This document shows positions 33,740 through 45,668 of a DNA stretch of 64,000 nt, piece after piece. Source of the DNA: DASQPR01 sp963797605 (lineage in GTDB: Bacteria; Actinomycetota; Actinomycetes; Mycobacteriales; Micromonosporaceae); the NCBI GenBank assembly GCA_963797605.1, contig CAWCPX010000005.1:186001-250000 (forward strand), written 5' to 3'. The position numbers and the translations under genes are program-made. The notes under the pieces were generated by a model. The model did no database searches, was not told the DNA's origin, and saw only the letters and a list, made by a program, of their open reading frames with translations. How positions within the stretch are numbered: the stretch's first letter is position 1; the number at the start of each line of letters is the position of its first letter.

Positions 33740-34009
33740 ATGAGAGACCTAACCACGAGCACAGCGTTGGGCCGCCGCCTATCACTGTCCACTACGGAGA
33801 TCGACCTACTCGCGTGCCTTGCCGACGGACTGACCGTCGCCGCGGCCGCGGCCAAAATGTTCGTCAGCAAACGGACCGCGGAGTCGATCGTGGCTCAGCT
33901 CCGGCGGCAAACCGGCGCCCGGAGCCTTGACGAACTGGCCCTCATCGCCGAGCGACAAGGCTGGCACGAACGGCAGTCGCGGGTGACCGCCTCCGGCGAA
34001 CCTCAGTGA
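33740..34009 (+). CDS. Small LuxR-type helix-turn-helix protein
   Basis: 89 residues, essentially a lone LuxR/GerE DNA-binding domain: LSLSTTEIDLLACLADGLTV, then KMFVSKRTAESIVAQLRRQT with the recognition helix. There is no receiver or sensor domain. The stop overlaps the polA 3' end by seven bases. Stand-alone LuxR HTH proteins are common in actinobacteria and usually act as regulators; no target is visible. The 190 bases between it and the small gene at 33397 contain nothing else I recognise. Confidence 0.7.
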   Translation: MRDLTTSTALGRRLSLSTTEIDLLACLADGLTVAAAAAKMFVSKRTAESIVAQLRRQTGARSLDELALIAERQGWHERQSRVTASGEPQ

Positions 34010-36701
34010 TCGGCAGCGTCCCAGTCTCGACCAGCGCCGACTGACACGGAGAGCGGGACGGACAGTGGATAGGCCGAACCCATCTGGGCCCGCACCAACT
34101 TCTCGAGCTCGTCTCGCTCCCCAGCCGCGACGTCGAACACCAGCTCGTCGTGCACCTGGAGCAGCATCCGCGAGGCCAGGCCGCGCTCGAGAATCGCCTC
34201 GTCAACGCGCAGCATCGCGATCTTCATGATGTCGGCCGCCGACCCCTGGATCGGTGCGTTGAGCGCCATCCGGTCGGCGATCTCGCGGCGCTGACGGTTG
34301 TCACTCGCGAGATCGGGCAGGTAGCGCCGTCGGCCGAGAAGCGTCGAGGTGTAACCGTCGAGGCTGGCCTGGGCCACGACGTCACCGAGGTAATCGCGGA
34401 CGCCGCCGAAGCGCGTGAAGTATTCCTCCATCAACACGGTCGCCTCGGCCGGCGTGATGCCCAGCTGCTGGGAGAGCCCGAACGTGGACAGACCATATGC
34501 CAGGCCGTAGTTCATCGCCTTGATGCGGCGACGCTGCTCCGGCACGACATCTTCGATCGGCACCCCGAAGACGGACGACGCCGTGGCCGCGTGGAAGTCG
34601 AAGCCCGAGTTGAACGCCTCGACGAGCGCCGCGTCACCGGACAGGTGCGCCATGATCCGCATCTCGATCTGGCTGTAGTCGGCCGTCATGAGGCTGTCGT
34701 GACCCGGGCGACACGACGAACGCCCGCCGGATGCGACGGCCCTCCTCGGTGCGGATCGGGATGTTCTGCAGGTTGGGGTCGGTCGACGACAGACGACCGG
34801 TGGCCGCGACCGTCTGGAAGTAGGTGGTGTGGATGCGGCCGTCGTCGGACACCGACTTGAGCAGGCCGTCGACGGTCGACTTGAGCTTCGCGACGTCGCG
34901 GTGCCGCAGCAGGTGGCCGAGCACGGCGTGTTCGGTCTGCTGGGCCAGCCATTCGAGCGCGTCGGCGTCGGTCGTGTAACCGGTCTTGATCTTCTTCGTC
35001 TTCGGGAGCTCCAGCTCGACGAACAGGATCTCCTGCAGTTGCTTCGGCGAGCCGAGGTTGAACTCGCGACCGATGACGCCGTAGGCGCTCTGCGCAGCCG
35101 ATTTCACCTCGGCCGCGAAATGCGCCTCCAACTCGGAGAGGTAATCGGTGTCGGCGGTGATGCCCAGACGCTCCATGTCGGCCAGCACATAGGCCAGCGG
35201 CTGCTCGATGTCGCGCAGGATCGTGGCGGAGGTGTCGCCGTCACGGGCCAACTCGGCACCGATCGCGTCGGCGAGGTCGAGTGTCGCGGTCGCACGCAGC
35301 ATCAGGTTGCGCTCGATGTCGCCGTCGCTGTCGCCGAGCCCGTCGAGCGTCATCTGCCCGTTGTCGGGCACGTCAACCTTCAACTCCCGGTGCAGGTAGC
35401 GCAGCGCGAGATCGGTCAGATCATAGGAGCGCTGATCGGGACGCGCGAGATAGGCCGCGAGCGCGGTGTCGGTGGCCAGGCCGCGCAGGCTCCAGCCGCG
35501 TGCGGCGGCTGCCAGCATCGCGGGCTTCGCATCGTGGATGACCTTGGGCATGTGCGGGTCGGCGAACCACGCGGCGACCCGGGCCTCGTCGGCCTCGTCG
35601 AGCGCGGACGGGTCGAGCCAGGCGGCCTGACCGTCGGCCGTGGCGAGGGCGAGGCCGGTGAGGGTGCCGGTGCCGCGGCCGAACGAGCCGGCCACCGCCA
35701 CCCCGACCGCGGTGCCCTTGTGCACGTGGGCGTCGAACCAGGCGGTCGCGTCGCCGGTCGGGATGCACCGAGGTGACGACGTCGAAGCCACCCTCGGCCT
35801 CGGGCTCGACCGCTTCGAGGTATTGGTAGAGGCGGTCGCGCAGGACCCGGAACTGCAGGGTGTCGAAGACCTGGTGCACCTGCTCCCGGTCCCAGCCGCG
35901 CCAGGTCGCGTCGACCGGATCGATGGACAGGTCGAGGTCGTCGACGAGCCGGTTGAGCTCGTAGTTGCGGAGCACGTCGGCGAGCCCGGCGCGCAGGCTG
36001 TCGCCGGCCTTGCCCTTGATCTCGTCGACGTGGGCGACGACGCCGTCGAGGCCGTCGAACTGCGCGATCCACTTGGCCGCGGTCTTCGGGCCGACGCCGG
36101 GGATGCCGGGCAGGTTGTCACTCGACTCGCCGACCAGCGCGGCCAGGTCGCGATAACGACGGGGGCCGACGCCGTAACGCTCCTCGACCGCGGCCGGGGT
36201 CATCCGGGCCAGGTCAGAGACGCCCTTGCGCGGGTAGAGCACGGTGACGTGATCGTCGATCAGCTGGAACGCGTCACGGTCACCGGAGCAGATCAGCACC
36301 TCGAGACCGGCGGCCCGGCCGGTGCGCGTGAGCGTCGCGATGGCGTCGTCGGCCTCATAACCCGGGGCCTCGACGACCGGCAGCCGGAGCGCGGCCAGCA
36401 CCTCTTTGACGAGCGCGACCTGTCCGACGAAGTCGGCCGGAGTGGTCGCGCGGCCGGCCTTGTATTCCGCGTATTGCTCGGTGCGGAACGACTTTCGGGA
36501 GACGTCGAACGCCACGATGATGTGCGTCGGCTTCTCGTCTCGCAGCACGTTGATCAGCATCGAGGTGAACCCGTAGACCGCGTTGGTGGGCTGGCCGGTG
36601 GAGGTGGAGAAGTTTTCGACCGGCAGCGCGAAAAACGCCCGGTAAGCCAGCGAGTGGCCATCGACGAGCAGCAGCTTGCCGCGATCATGCGGTTGGGTCA
36701 T
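34003..36701 (-). CDS. polA: DNA polymerase I (two frameshifts)
   Basis: About 899 residues after correction. N-terminal 5'-3' exonuclease: LLLVDGHSLAYRAFFALPVE, LICSGDRDAFQLIDDHV, GVGPKTAAKWIAQF. The middle 3'-5' exonuclease-like domain lacks the catalytic acidic residues, as is usual in actinobacterial Pol I. Polymerase domain: RIRRAFVVSPG, motif A ADYSQIEMRIMAHLSGD, motif B RRIKAMNYGLAYGLS, motif C VHDELVFDV. Frame changes occur near 35768 and 34705. It fills gaps in repair and lagging-strand synthesis. The start is the ATG at 36701 (MTQPHDRGKLLL); a frame extends to 36749. The shifts are best explained as sequence errors. Confidence 0.96.
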
Positions 36702-36764
36702 CACAGGTTCAACACTCACGCCCGCGAGCCTATCCGGCGGGTCTGACAACTACCTCATGCCGCA

Positions 36765-36826
36765 CCCCACCCACTCCGTTGATCATGGCAGAAGCGGGTG
36801 AGCCATGATCAACGGAGTGGGTGGGG
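36765..36826. terminator. 25-base hairpin terminator after amino acid transporter operon 2
   Basis: A perfect 25-base inverted repeat (arms 36765-36789 and 36802-36826, 12-base loop), the longest perfect stem in the window. It begins 61 bases beyond the stop of the operon's last gene and lies just upstream of polA, so it should insulate polA from read-through. Confidence 0.8.
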
Positions 36827-36828
36827 TC

Positions 36829-36886
36829 AGTCTGAAAAAGTCCGTTCGAGCGAGCCGCGATCCCGGCGGCAGCTTTGAGGCAGACC

Positions 36887-36890
<4 letters not shown>
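36829..36890. repeat. MITE-like repeat, short copy 3
   Basis: Shares an exact 23-base block with copy 1 (36838-36860 equals 17676-17698) and an end resembling GGCAGCTTTGAGACAGGGCC (here GGCAGCTTTGAGGCAGACCC). The middle hairpin is missing, so it is an internal deletion derivative. The terminal CTAG supplies the stop codon of the ATPase gene 36887-37687. Confidence 0.6.
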
Positions 36891-37687
<797 letters not shown>

Positions 37688-37715
37688 GCGGTGCCTCCGC
37701 TGTTGATCAGGTTGC

Positions 37716-38672
37716 TCAATCTCCACAGACGTCGGGACTCGCTCGGCGCCCGAGTAGCCGCGCGCGAAATGCCGCTCGACGTAGTACTGGATCGACCATC
37801 AGGACGCTACAAATGATCAGGTACCACAATACCGCGCCGGTCAGCACCGGGATGACCTTGAAGGTGCGGGAGATGACCGCCTGCATCTGGAAGAACAGTT
37901 CGAACGCGACAGGTGTGTACGCGACCAGCGACGTGTCCTTGACCATCGCGATCGTCTCGTTGCCGGTCGGCGGCACGATCACCCGCATCGCCTGCGGCAG
38001 CACGATCCGGCGCAGCGTGGCACCGCGACTGAGTCCGAGCGCCGCGGCGGCCTCGGTCTGGCCCGGGTCGATCGACTGAGATGCCGGCCCGGACGATCTC
38101 GGCCATGTACGCGGCCTCGGACAGCGCCAAGCGCCAGCATGCCGGCCACGAAACCGGTCAGCAGATCGTTCGCGTTGATCGAGAAGATCTTCAGACTGAG
38201 GTCGTGGATGCCGAAGAGCGCGCCGATCTGCTGGTCGAACGGCACCCCGAGGCCGACCTTCGACCACAGGATGCCCAGGTCGCCGAACAGGATGCAGAGC
38301 ACCAGCCGCGGCACCGCGCGGAAGAACCAGACGTACGCGAACGCCGTCCACCGCAGGATCGGGTTCGGCGACAGCCGCATGATCGCGAGCACGACGCCGA
38401 GCGTGACGCCGATCAGCATCGAGAACACGGTCAGCAGGAGCGTGCCCCTGAGACCCTTGAGCACCGGGTCGATGAACATCGCGCCACGCTGGCCGGGGCC
38501 GGAGCTGACGAAGATGAACTTCCAGTCGAACTGGTCGTTCGTGATCAGCAGGTGCGCGAACATCGCCACGAGCACGAGCGACGATCGCCGCGCTGACCCA
38601 GCGCCCGGGGTGCCGGACGGGCACGGCCTTGATGGGTTCAGGCCGTGCCCGTTCGGAGTAGATCTCCGACAT
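37716..38672 (-). CDS. Polar amino acid ABC transporter permease, frameshifted (system 2)
   Basis: About 318 residues in several frames. Start MSEIYSERARPEPIKAVPVR, then ITNDQFDWKFIFVSSGPGQR, GLRGTLLLTVFSMLIGVTLG, FAYVWFFRAVPRLVLCILFG and the EAA loop TEAAAALGLSRGATLRRIVL followed by PPTGNETIAMVKDTSLVAY. HisM/GlnP family. Shifts near 38580, 38130 and 38080; the C-terminal tail past LIICSVLMV is frame-shifted too, so 37716 is approximate. Start seven bases after the binding-protein stop. Confidence 0.85.
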   Translation of the reverse strand: MSEIYSERARPEPIKAVPVRHPGRWVSAAIVARARGDVRAPADHERPVRLEVHLRQLRPRPAWRDVHRPGAQGSQGHAPADRVLDADRRHARRRARDHAAVAEPDPAVDGVRVRLVLPRGAAAGALHPVRRPGHPVVEGRPRGAVRPADRRALRHPRPQSEDLLDQRERSADRFRGRHAGAWRCPRPRTWPRSSGPASQSIDPGQTEAAAALGLSRGATLRRIVLPQAMRVIVPPTGNETIAMVKDTSLVAYTPVAFELFFQMQAVISRTFKVIPVLTGAVLWYLIICSVLMVDPVLRRAAFRARLLGRRASPDVCGD

Positions 38673-38678
38673 CAGTCA

Positions 38679-39595
38679 TCAGGGAGTCGGGTTGACGGCC
38701 GGCGTGGTGATCGCGCCGGCGTCGACGCCCCACTTGGTCGAGGATCGTCTTGTAGGTGCCGTCGTTGATCAGGTCCTGCACGGCGCCCGCGATGGCTGCA
38801 CCGAAGTCGGTCGCGCGCATCGGCAGCACGTAGCCGTACGGCGCCGAGTCGTAGATGTCGCCGAGCGAGCGCCAGCGCACCGCTGGTCTGCTTCACCGCG
38901 TACGCGCACGACCGGCGAGTCGGCGAGCATGGCGTCGTCCTTGCCGCTGACAACCGCGGCGGTCGCGTCGCTCTGCTTCTGGTACTGGTCGACGGTGATC
39001 GCCTTCTTGCCCGCCGTCGTGCACGCCTTCGACGCGTCGGCGAGGTCATCGACCTGCACGGTGCCGGTCTGGACGGCGATCTTCTGGCCGCAGGCGTTGT
39101 TCGGGGTCGATCGACCCGCCGGCCTTCTGCGCCCACTGGGTGCCGGCGCGAGAAGTAGGACACCATCGTGGCGACCTTCTCGCGTTCGGCGTTGATCGTG
39201 AACGACGAGACACCGATGTCGTACTTGCCGGACTGGACAGCCGGGATGATCGCGTCGAACGACGCCGACTGTCCACTCGGTCTTCAGGCCGAGCTTCGCG
39301 GCGACGGCGTTGAACAGGTCGACGTCGAAGCCGATGACCGTCTTGCCGTCGGTGTCGAGGAACTCGCTCGGCGCGTACGTCGAGTCGGTGCCGATGGTGA
39401 TGCGTGCCCTTGGACTTGATCGCCGCCGGGACCTTCGCGGCGAGCGCCGCGTCGACGGCCGACGAGGCGCTGGCCGTCGGCGTCGGACGGTCCGGACGCC
39501 GTGCTCGCCTTGCTGCTGCCGCAGGCGGCCATGGACAGCGCCAGCGCGGCCGCGCCGACAAGCCCGATCACCGCTCGGTTCATCTTGATCTTCAT
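38679..39595 (-). CDS. Polar amino acid ABC transporter substrate-binding lipoprotein, frameshifted (system 2)
   Basis: About 305 residues read across four frames. Lipobox LSMAAC after an 19-residue hydrophobic stretch, then in other frames YAPSEFLDTDGKTVIGFDVD, VSSFTINAERE, ACGQKIAVQTGTVQVDDL and KKAITVDQYQKQSDATAAVV, typical of SBP_bac_3. Ends ITTPAVNPTP at 38679. ATG 39595 follows AAAAGGAT. Shifts near 39475, 39410, 39270, 39145, 39105, 38905, 38880 and 38725. First gene of operon 2. Confidence 0.86.
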
Positions 39596-39635
39596 GGTGG
39601 ATCCTTTTCTGGTGATTTAGCGGTGGTGAAGTGGA

Positions 39636-40349
39636 TCACGCTACGCCGAGGTACGCGTCCTTCACGGCGGGTCATTGAGCAGCTCAGCACCAGTGCCGGC
39701 CTTGACGATCCGGCCGGTCTCCAGCACGTAGGCCCGATGGGCCCGGGACAGCGCCTGCTGGGCGTTCTGTTCGACCAGCAGGATCGTCGTGCCCTGCTGG
39801 TTGATCTCGGTGATGATCGAGAAGATCTGCTGGATCAGCATCGGCGCGAGACCCATCGACGGCTCGTCCAGCAGCAGCAGCTTCGGCCGGCTCATCAGGG
39901 CCCGGCCGACCGCGAGCATCTGCTGCTCGCCGCCGGAGAGCGTGCCGCCGGCCTGCTTGCGACGCTCGTCCAGCCGCGGGAACAGGGCGTAGACCCGCTC
40001 CAGGTCGCTCGCGATCGCCGGCCGTGTCCCGGCGGATGAACGCGCCCATCTCCAGGTTCTCCACGACCGTCATGCCGGGGAAGATGCCCCGGCCCTCGGG
40101 CGCCTGGCAGATGCCGAGCGCCGACCCGCAGGTCGGCCCGCAGCTTCGTGATGTCGCGTGCCGTCGAAGCGGATCGCGCCGGTGTGCGATCGGGCGCAGC
40201 CCGGAGATGGCCCGCATCGTGGTCGACTTGCCGGCGCCGTTCGCGCCGACGAGCGCCACGATCTCGCCCTCGTTGACCTCGAGGCTGATGCCGTGCAGCG
40301 CCTGGATCCGCCCGTACAGCAGCGTGATGTTGTCGATCTCAAGCAGCAT
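39636..40349 (-). CDS. livF: Branched-chain amino acid ABC transporter ATP-binding protein LivF, frameshifted
   Basis: About 237 residues. LEIDNITLLYGRIQALHGIS, Walker A ALVGANGAGKSTTMRAISGL, GICQAPEGRGIFPGMTVVEN, signature LSGGEQQMLAVGRALMSR, Walker B LLLLDEPSMGLAPMLI, LLVEQNAQQAL. Frame errors near 40165, 40120 and 40020, and near the end, where VKDAYLGVA with its stop at 39636 is read one frame over. LivF is the second ATPase of the LIV complex. Its start overlaps the livG stop by 11 bases. Confidence 0.92.
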
Positions 40350-41305
40350 CGGCGGGCACCCCCAGATAGGCGGCGATGACCTTGGGGTCGTCGCGGACCT
40401 CGGCCGGCAGGCCCTCGGCGATCTTCTTGCCGAATTCGAGCACCACGAGCCGGTCGCAGACGCCCATGACCAGCCGCATGTCGTGCTCGATGAGCAGCAC
40501 GGTCACGCCGGTGTCGCGGATCCGGCGGATCAGCTCGAGCAGTTCCTGCTTCTCGGCCGGGTTGAAGCCGGCGGCCGGCTCGTCCAGGCAGAGCAGCAGC
40601 GGGTTCGGTCGCCGAGCGCCCGGGCGATCTCCAGCCGGCGCTGCTCGCCGTAGCTCAGGTTGCGGGCGACGGTGTTGGCACGGTGCTCGATGCCCGACGA
40701 ACTCGAGCAGGTCCCGAGCCGTACTCGCGGCCCGTCGCGCTCCTCGTCGCCGGTGCCGGGGCAGCCGGAACAGCGCGCTGAACACGCTGGTCTTGTGGTG
40801 CGCGTCGGCGCCGACCATCACGTTCTCCAGCGCCGTCATCTCCGGGAAGAGCCGGATGTTCTGGAACGTCCGGGCGATGCCCATCCGGGTGATCTCGTGC
40901 TTCTTCTTGCCCGTGATGACCTGGCTGACCGTCTCGGCCGCCGCAGCCGCGGGGGAACCGAACGGTGCCACGGCGCCGACGCCCGGCCGGCGTCCGGCGA
41001 ACCGGATCTGCGCCGGACGGTCGGCCGGTAGACGCCGGTCATCGCGTTGAAGCAGGTGGTCTTGCCGGCGCCGTTCGGGCCGATCAGGCCGAAGATCTCG
41101 CCCTTGCGCAGGCTGAAGCTGACCCCATCGAGCGCGACGACGCCGCCGAAGCGCAGCGTCACGTCGTCGACTTCGAGGAGTGCGTCCGGCGTCGTGCCGG
41201 GTGATCGGCGTTGCCGGAGCTGACGTCGGCCGCCCGGCGCGACCGGCCTCGTCGACCCGGCGAGACGTGCCACCTCGTCGTTCCATTCGAATTCGGATCC
41301 GTCAT
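40339..41305 (-). CDS. livG: Branched-chain amino acid ABC transporter ATP-binding protein LivG, frameshifted
   Basis: About 321 residues. N-terminal extension, then LLEVDDVTLRFGGVVALDGV, Walker A GLIGPNGAGKTTCFNAMTGV, GIARTFQNIRLFPEMTALEN, signature NLSYGEQRRLEIARALG (another frame), LCLDEPAAGFNPAEKQEL, LLIEHDMRLVMGVCDRLVV. The HTKRARTFQN-type Q-loop insert is characteristic of LivG. Frame errors near 41190, 41020, 40750, 40690 and 40605. ATG 41305 overlaps the livM stop as ATGA after GGAGGTGG. Confidence 0.92.
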
Positions 41306-42431
41306 TGCGGTGCCACCTCCGCTGCTCGGTCCTTGAGTTCGGCCGCGCGGCGGCGGCTGGGGATCAGGCCCTGCGGCCGGAACAACATGATCACCATGAT
41401 CACGGCGCCGAAGATCAGGAACTGGTACTGACGAGGCGTCCTGCCCGCCGATCGTGATGCCGGTCAGGCGGTCCGGGATGTAGGAGATCAACGCGCCACC
41501 GAGGATCGCGCCGGCGATGTTGCCGGCACCACCCATGACGACACCGGCCAGCACCAGGATCGAGAACTGCAGCACGAACGTGTCGGAGTTGACGAAGATG
41601 TTCTGCCGGCGAACAGCACGCCGCCCAGGCCGCCGACGAAGGCACCGATCGCGAACGCCCACAGCTTGTATTTGACGGTGCGGACGCCCATGATCTCGGC
41701 GGCCTCCTCGTCTTCGCGGATCGCCAGCCAGGACCGGCCGACCCGGCTGTGGTCGAGGTTGCGGATCGCGAACACGACCAGATGATCACGACCGCGAGAC
41801 CCAGCCAGTAGTACGGCTTGCCGTCGATGATGCCGAAGATCGGCGTGCCGTCGGGGTATTTGCCGGGCGGGTGCGGCAGGAACGTGAAGCCGTTGTTGCC
41901 CTTGAGGAACGCCGAACTGTCGGCGGCGATGTGGATGATCTCGGCGAACGCCAGCGTGACGATGGCCAGGTAGTCACCGCGCAGCCGCAGCGTCGGCCAG
42001 CCGAGGAGCAGGCCGCCGAACGTCGACAACGCGAGCGCCGACGGGTACGGCTGCGAGCCACGGCCAGTGCTTGATGCCGTTGCCGACGCGGTGAGCAGCG
42101 CGACCGAGTAGGCGCCGATCGCGAAGAAGCCGACGTAGCCGAGGTCGAGCATGCCCGCGTAGCCGACGACGACGTTGAGGCCGAGCGCCAGCAGCGCGTA
42201 GTAGGTCATCGAGAACAGCGCGGTGGACCAGTCTGTGTGCGCCGTGATGATCTGCGGTCCGATCAGCGGCACGTCACCCAGGTACGGCAGCAGCACCGCG
42301 ACGACGAGGAACGCCAGCGTGAGGCTCCACCGGACCGGCCGCGACTGCGCGTGGAACCAGTCACGAGGACCGCGTCGCTTCACCGTCACCGGGGCTTCGG
42401 GCGTGATTTCGTCGGTCGTTGTCATCGTCAT
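41302..42431 (-). CDS. livM: Branched-chain amino acid ABC transporter permease LivM, frameshifted
   Basis: About 376 residues. TYYALLALGLNVVVGYAGML with DLGYVGFFAIGAYSVALLTA and the EAA-like LRGDYLAIVTLAFAEIIHIA are LivM hallmarks. After about 41775 the reading moves through two more frames: SWLAIREDEEAAEIMGVRTV and NIAGAILGGALISYIPDRL, ending FGAVIMVIMLFRPQGLIPSR. Errors near 42065, 41780, 41605 and 41430. Ten or so helices. Start at ATG 42431 after GGAG. Confidence 0.92.
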
Positions 42432-42492
42432 GTCCGCTCCAGCCTCGCAGGGCGCGGCCCCGCTGTAACACTGTTCGTTGCGACAAGCTCGC

Positions 42493-43445
42493 TCATGCCC
42501 GTGCCCTCCCGAGAGACTCGCCGAGAAGACCGGTCGGCCGGAACATCAGAATCACGATGAGGACGACGCAGCCGAACGCGTACTGCCACTGCGAACCGAG
42601 ACCGCGGCGCCCTAATTCTCGACGACGCCCAGCACGAGCCCGCCGAGCAGCGCGCCACGCAGGTTGCCGATGCCACCGAGCACGGCCGCGGCGAACGCCT
42701 GGATGCCGATCTCGAAACCTGTCGTCGTAGCGGGTAGCGCCGACCTTGATGACGTACATGACCGACGCGATGCCGGCCATCAGACCGCCGAGCAGGAAGA
42801 CCAGCGAGATGATGCGGTCCTTGTTGACGCCCATGAGCGCCGCGCTATCGGGGTTCTGGGCGACGGCGCGGATGCCACGGCCGAGGCGGCTGCGGTTCAC
42901 GAACCGGTCCAGCACGAACATCATCACCAGGGCGAGCCCGATGATCACAATGTCAATACGTGTAAATGGGCGTGCTGAAGAGCGTGAACACCACCGTCGA
43001 CCGGAACAGGGTCGGCGAGCCACGCAGGTTGAACTGCGTACGCACGGCCACGATCTGCTGGATGACCAGCGATGCGCCGATGGCGGTGATCAGGAATGCG
43101 AGCGGTGGCGCGTTACGCCGGCGCAACGGCCGGTAGGCGGCGAACTCGACGATCAGGGCGGTTGCGCCGGACGCGAGCACCGCGATGACGAAGTCCGATC
43201 AAGAATAGACCGACCAACGGCCGAGCGCCGGGCAGCTTCGAGGCGCCGGTGAAGCCGATGGAGGTCCAGATCTCGATCGCGGCGAACGTGCCGATCATGA
43301 AGACTTCGGAGTGAGCGAAGTTGATCAGGCGCAGCACACCGTAGACGAGGGTGTAACCGAGCGCGAAGAGCGCGAAGATGGCGCCCTGCACCAGGCCGGT
43401 CGTGGTGTAGAGGGTGAAGTTGGAAAATAATTGGTCAAAATGCAT
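42493..43445 (-). CDS. livH: Branched-chain amino acid ABC transporter permease LivH, frameshifted
   Basis: About 317 residues. GLVQGAIFALFALGYTLVYG with VLRLINFAHSEVFMIGTFAA is the LivH N-terminus; then LAFLITAIGASLVIQQIVAV, RSRLGRGIRAVAQNPDSAAL and YAFGCVVLIVILMFRPTGLL in other frames. Errors near 43200, 42955, 42720 and 42615. Start MHFDQLF at ATG 43445. Partner of LivM in the membrane channel. Confidence 0.92.
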
Positions 43446-43547
43446 CGGTGACCCCACTTGGCTGTAGGCCAGTGCGGCCGGAAGTAGGCTACTTCCGGCC
43501 GCACTGCTGGTCTTACGACTGACTTGCGGTAGCTACATCCCCGCAGG

Positions 43548-44712
43548 TCAGGTAGTGGGAGTCGCCTGGTCGGCAACCACGGCCCCGCCGTAGACCTTGA
43601 ACGCCCACACGATGACGTGCGAGGGGTCGAGGTTGCCGTTGGAGGTGAACTGGTACGTGTTGGCCACGCCCTGGTAGTTGATCGTGCCGAGGTAGGTGTT
43701 CATCTTGGCGGTCGTGGTGTTGCCCGCCTTGATGCCGGCCAGGAAGATGTTCGCCGCGTCGTACGCGACGTCACTGTACGTGCCAGCGTCGACCTTCCAC
43801 TCGGCCTTGTAGTCGGTGACGAACGAGCCGCCGGCCTTCGCCGCCGGTGCGCACGGGCACGTGAAGACGCTGCCCTCGGCCGCGGCCGTGCCGGCCGCCT
43901 TGATGTAGCCCGGGTCGTTGACGCCGTCGCCACCGATCTCGGTGCCCTTCCAGCCGGCCTTGGTCAGCTGGTTACGGAGCAGGCCGGCGTTGGTGTAGTA
44001 GCCACCGTAGAAGAACGCGTCCGCTTTCGACGCGATGATCTTGTTAACGGTCGTCGAGAAGTCGCTGACCTTGCCGTCGGCGCCGGTCTTGTCGGTGGCG
44101 ACCACGAGCGGGCCGAGCGTCGTCTTCACGGCGGAGGCGATGCCCGCACCGTAGACCGACTGGTCGTCGGCGACGAAGACGCGCTTCGCCTTCAGGACCT
44201 CGGAGATGTAACGGGCGGCGGCCGGACCCTGGTCCGCGTCGCTCGCCACGGCCCGGTGGAAGACAGACCAGTTGTTGGTGGCCAGCGCCGGGTTGGTGGC
44301 GGACGGCGTGATCAGCGGGACGCCGGCCTGGTTGAGGATCGGGTCGGCGCTGGCGGACTCACCCGAGAACGCCGGGCCGACCACACCGAGGATCTTCTTG
44401 TCGGTGATGACGGAACGAGCAACACCGACGGCCTTGTCCGCATCGCCCTGCGAGTCGAACTTCGCGATCGAGATGCAGTCCTTGCCGTTCTTGTCGTTGT
44501 ACTGGTCGACAGCGAGCTCGGCGCCCTGCTCGATGTTGATGCCAAGGTTGGCGGCAGAGCCGCTCAGCGCGCCGAAGAACGCGATCTTGTATCCACAGTT
44601 GCTGCTGCCAGCTGCCGGTAGTCGTCTTGCTAGTGCTGTTACATGCTGCGGCGCCGGCGACGAGTGCCACCATGGCAACCCCACCGATAATCCGAACAAG
44701 TCCTTGCCTCAA
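43548..44712 (-). CDS. livK: Branched-chain amino acid-binding lipoprotein LivK, one frameshift
   Basis: About 388 residues. A lipoprotein signal (VRIIGGVAMVALVAGAAAC) is in one frame and the mature type 1 periplasmic-binding domain (YKIAFFGALSGSAANLGINI, GVVGPAFSGESASADPILNQ, VPLITPSATNPAL) in the next; the shift is near 44610. The start is placed at TTG 44712, preceded by GAGGAGG. It delivers leucine, isoleucine or valine to LivHM-GF, the next four genes on the strand. The longer frame from 44805 adds non-conserved residues. Confidence 0.93.
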
Positions 44713-44921
44713 GGCTCCGAACCCTCCTCTTCGATGGTCCTCAAGATCACCAGCGAACATCGACTCATGGAGCAGCCGTGATGCGTCGATGACCGCCGGA
44801 GCCACACGGGCCCCGGCGTGGTGGGACGTTATCCCACCGTTCGGTTACACCGTAAGTGCTGGATAGGGTGGTTGACCTAACCGTTACGTAGCGTGTCAGG
44901 TTGGGCATTGGTCACGTATCG

Positions 44922-44947
44922 ACCCGCGCGATTGATTTCGCGCGGGT
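44922..44947 (-). terminator. Hairpin terminator of pdtaR
   Basis: Perfect 10-base stem ACCCGCGCGA, loop TTGATT, complement, starting 23 bases past the pdtaR stop. It separates pdtaR from the downstream liv operon on the same strand. Confidence 0.75.
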
Positions 44948-44969
44948 TTACGCATTAGATTCCGTTGCG

Positions 44970-45576
44970 CTACGGAAGGTCGGCCGCGGCTGCCTCGGCG
45001 AGAATGCGATCCGCGACCTCACGCATCGTCAATCGGTGGTCCATCGCCGTGCGCTGAATCCATTTGAACGCCTGCGGCTCGGTCATCGCGTACTTCGTCA
45101 TCATCGCGCCCTTCGCGCGCTCGACGGCCTTCCGCGTCTCGAGCCGGTCGGTCAGCGTCGCGACCTCGGCCTCAAGGGCAGCGAGTTCCGCGAAGCGGGA
45201 AAGCGCGATCTCGATTGCCGGGACAAGGTCACCTTTTTGAAACGGTTTCACCAGGTACGCCATCGCGCCGGCCGCGCGCGCCCGCTCGACCAATTCACGC
45301 TGGCTGAACGCGGTCAGAATGACCACCGGCGCGATCCGCGCGTCGGCGATCTTCTCCGCCGCCGCCAGGCCGTCCATGATCGGCATCTTGATGTCGAGAA
45401 TGACGAGATCCGGCCGCAGCTCCTCGGCCAGCCGGACGGCCGTCTCGCCGTCGCCGGCCTCCCCGACGACGTCGTAGCCCTCCTCGACCAGCATCTCTGC
45501 CAGGTCAAGACGGATGAGCGCCTCATCCTCGGCGATCAACACCCGCGGGCGCCGGTCCCGCTCGCACCTCGGCCAC
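44970..45576 (-). CDS. pdtaR: ANTAR-domain response regulator (PdtaR type)
   Basis: About 202 residues. Receiver domain: RVLIAEDEALIRLDLAEMLV, phospho-acceptor Asp in LVILDIKMPIMDG, VILTAFSQ, Lys in AYLVKPFQKGD. C-terminal ANTAR RNA-binding domain: ALEAEVATLTDRLETRKAVE, RAKGAMMTKYAMTEPQAF. It acts in transcription antitermination downstream of the PdtaS kinase. The in-frame start would be GTG 45638, but GTG 45576 has a good GGGGAG and gives MAEVRAGPA before a one-base shift into PRVLIAEDEA, so I favour 45576 with an indel near 45548. Confidence 0.92.
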
Positions 45577-45668
45577 GTGCCCCACTCCCCAACGCATCTA
45601 TCTCTCGCGACACACGATATCCGGTTGCCGCCGGGCACAGCGTAGTAGGTAGGCTAGCCATCGCCGAC

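Noticed and set aside
34003..36701. polA as a pseudogene
   Set aside because: All polymerase motifs are intact on both sides of two one-base shifts; sequencing error is the simpler explanation.
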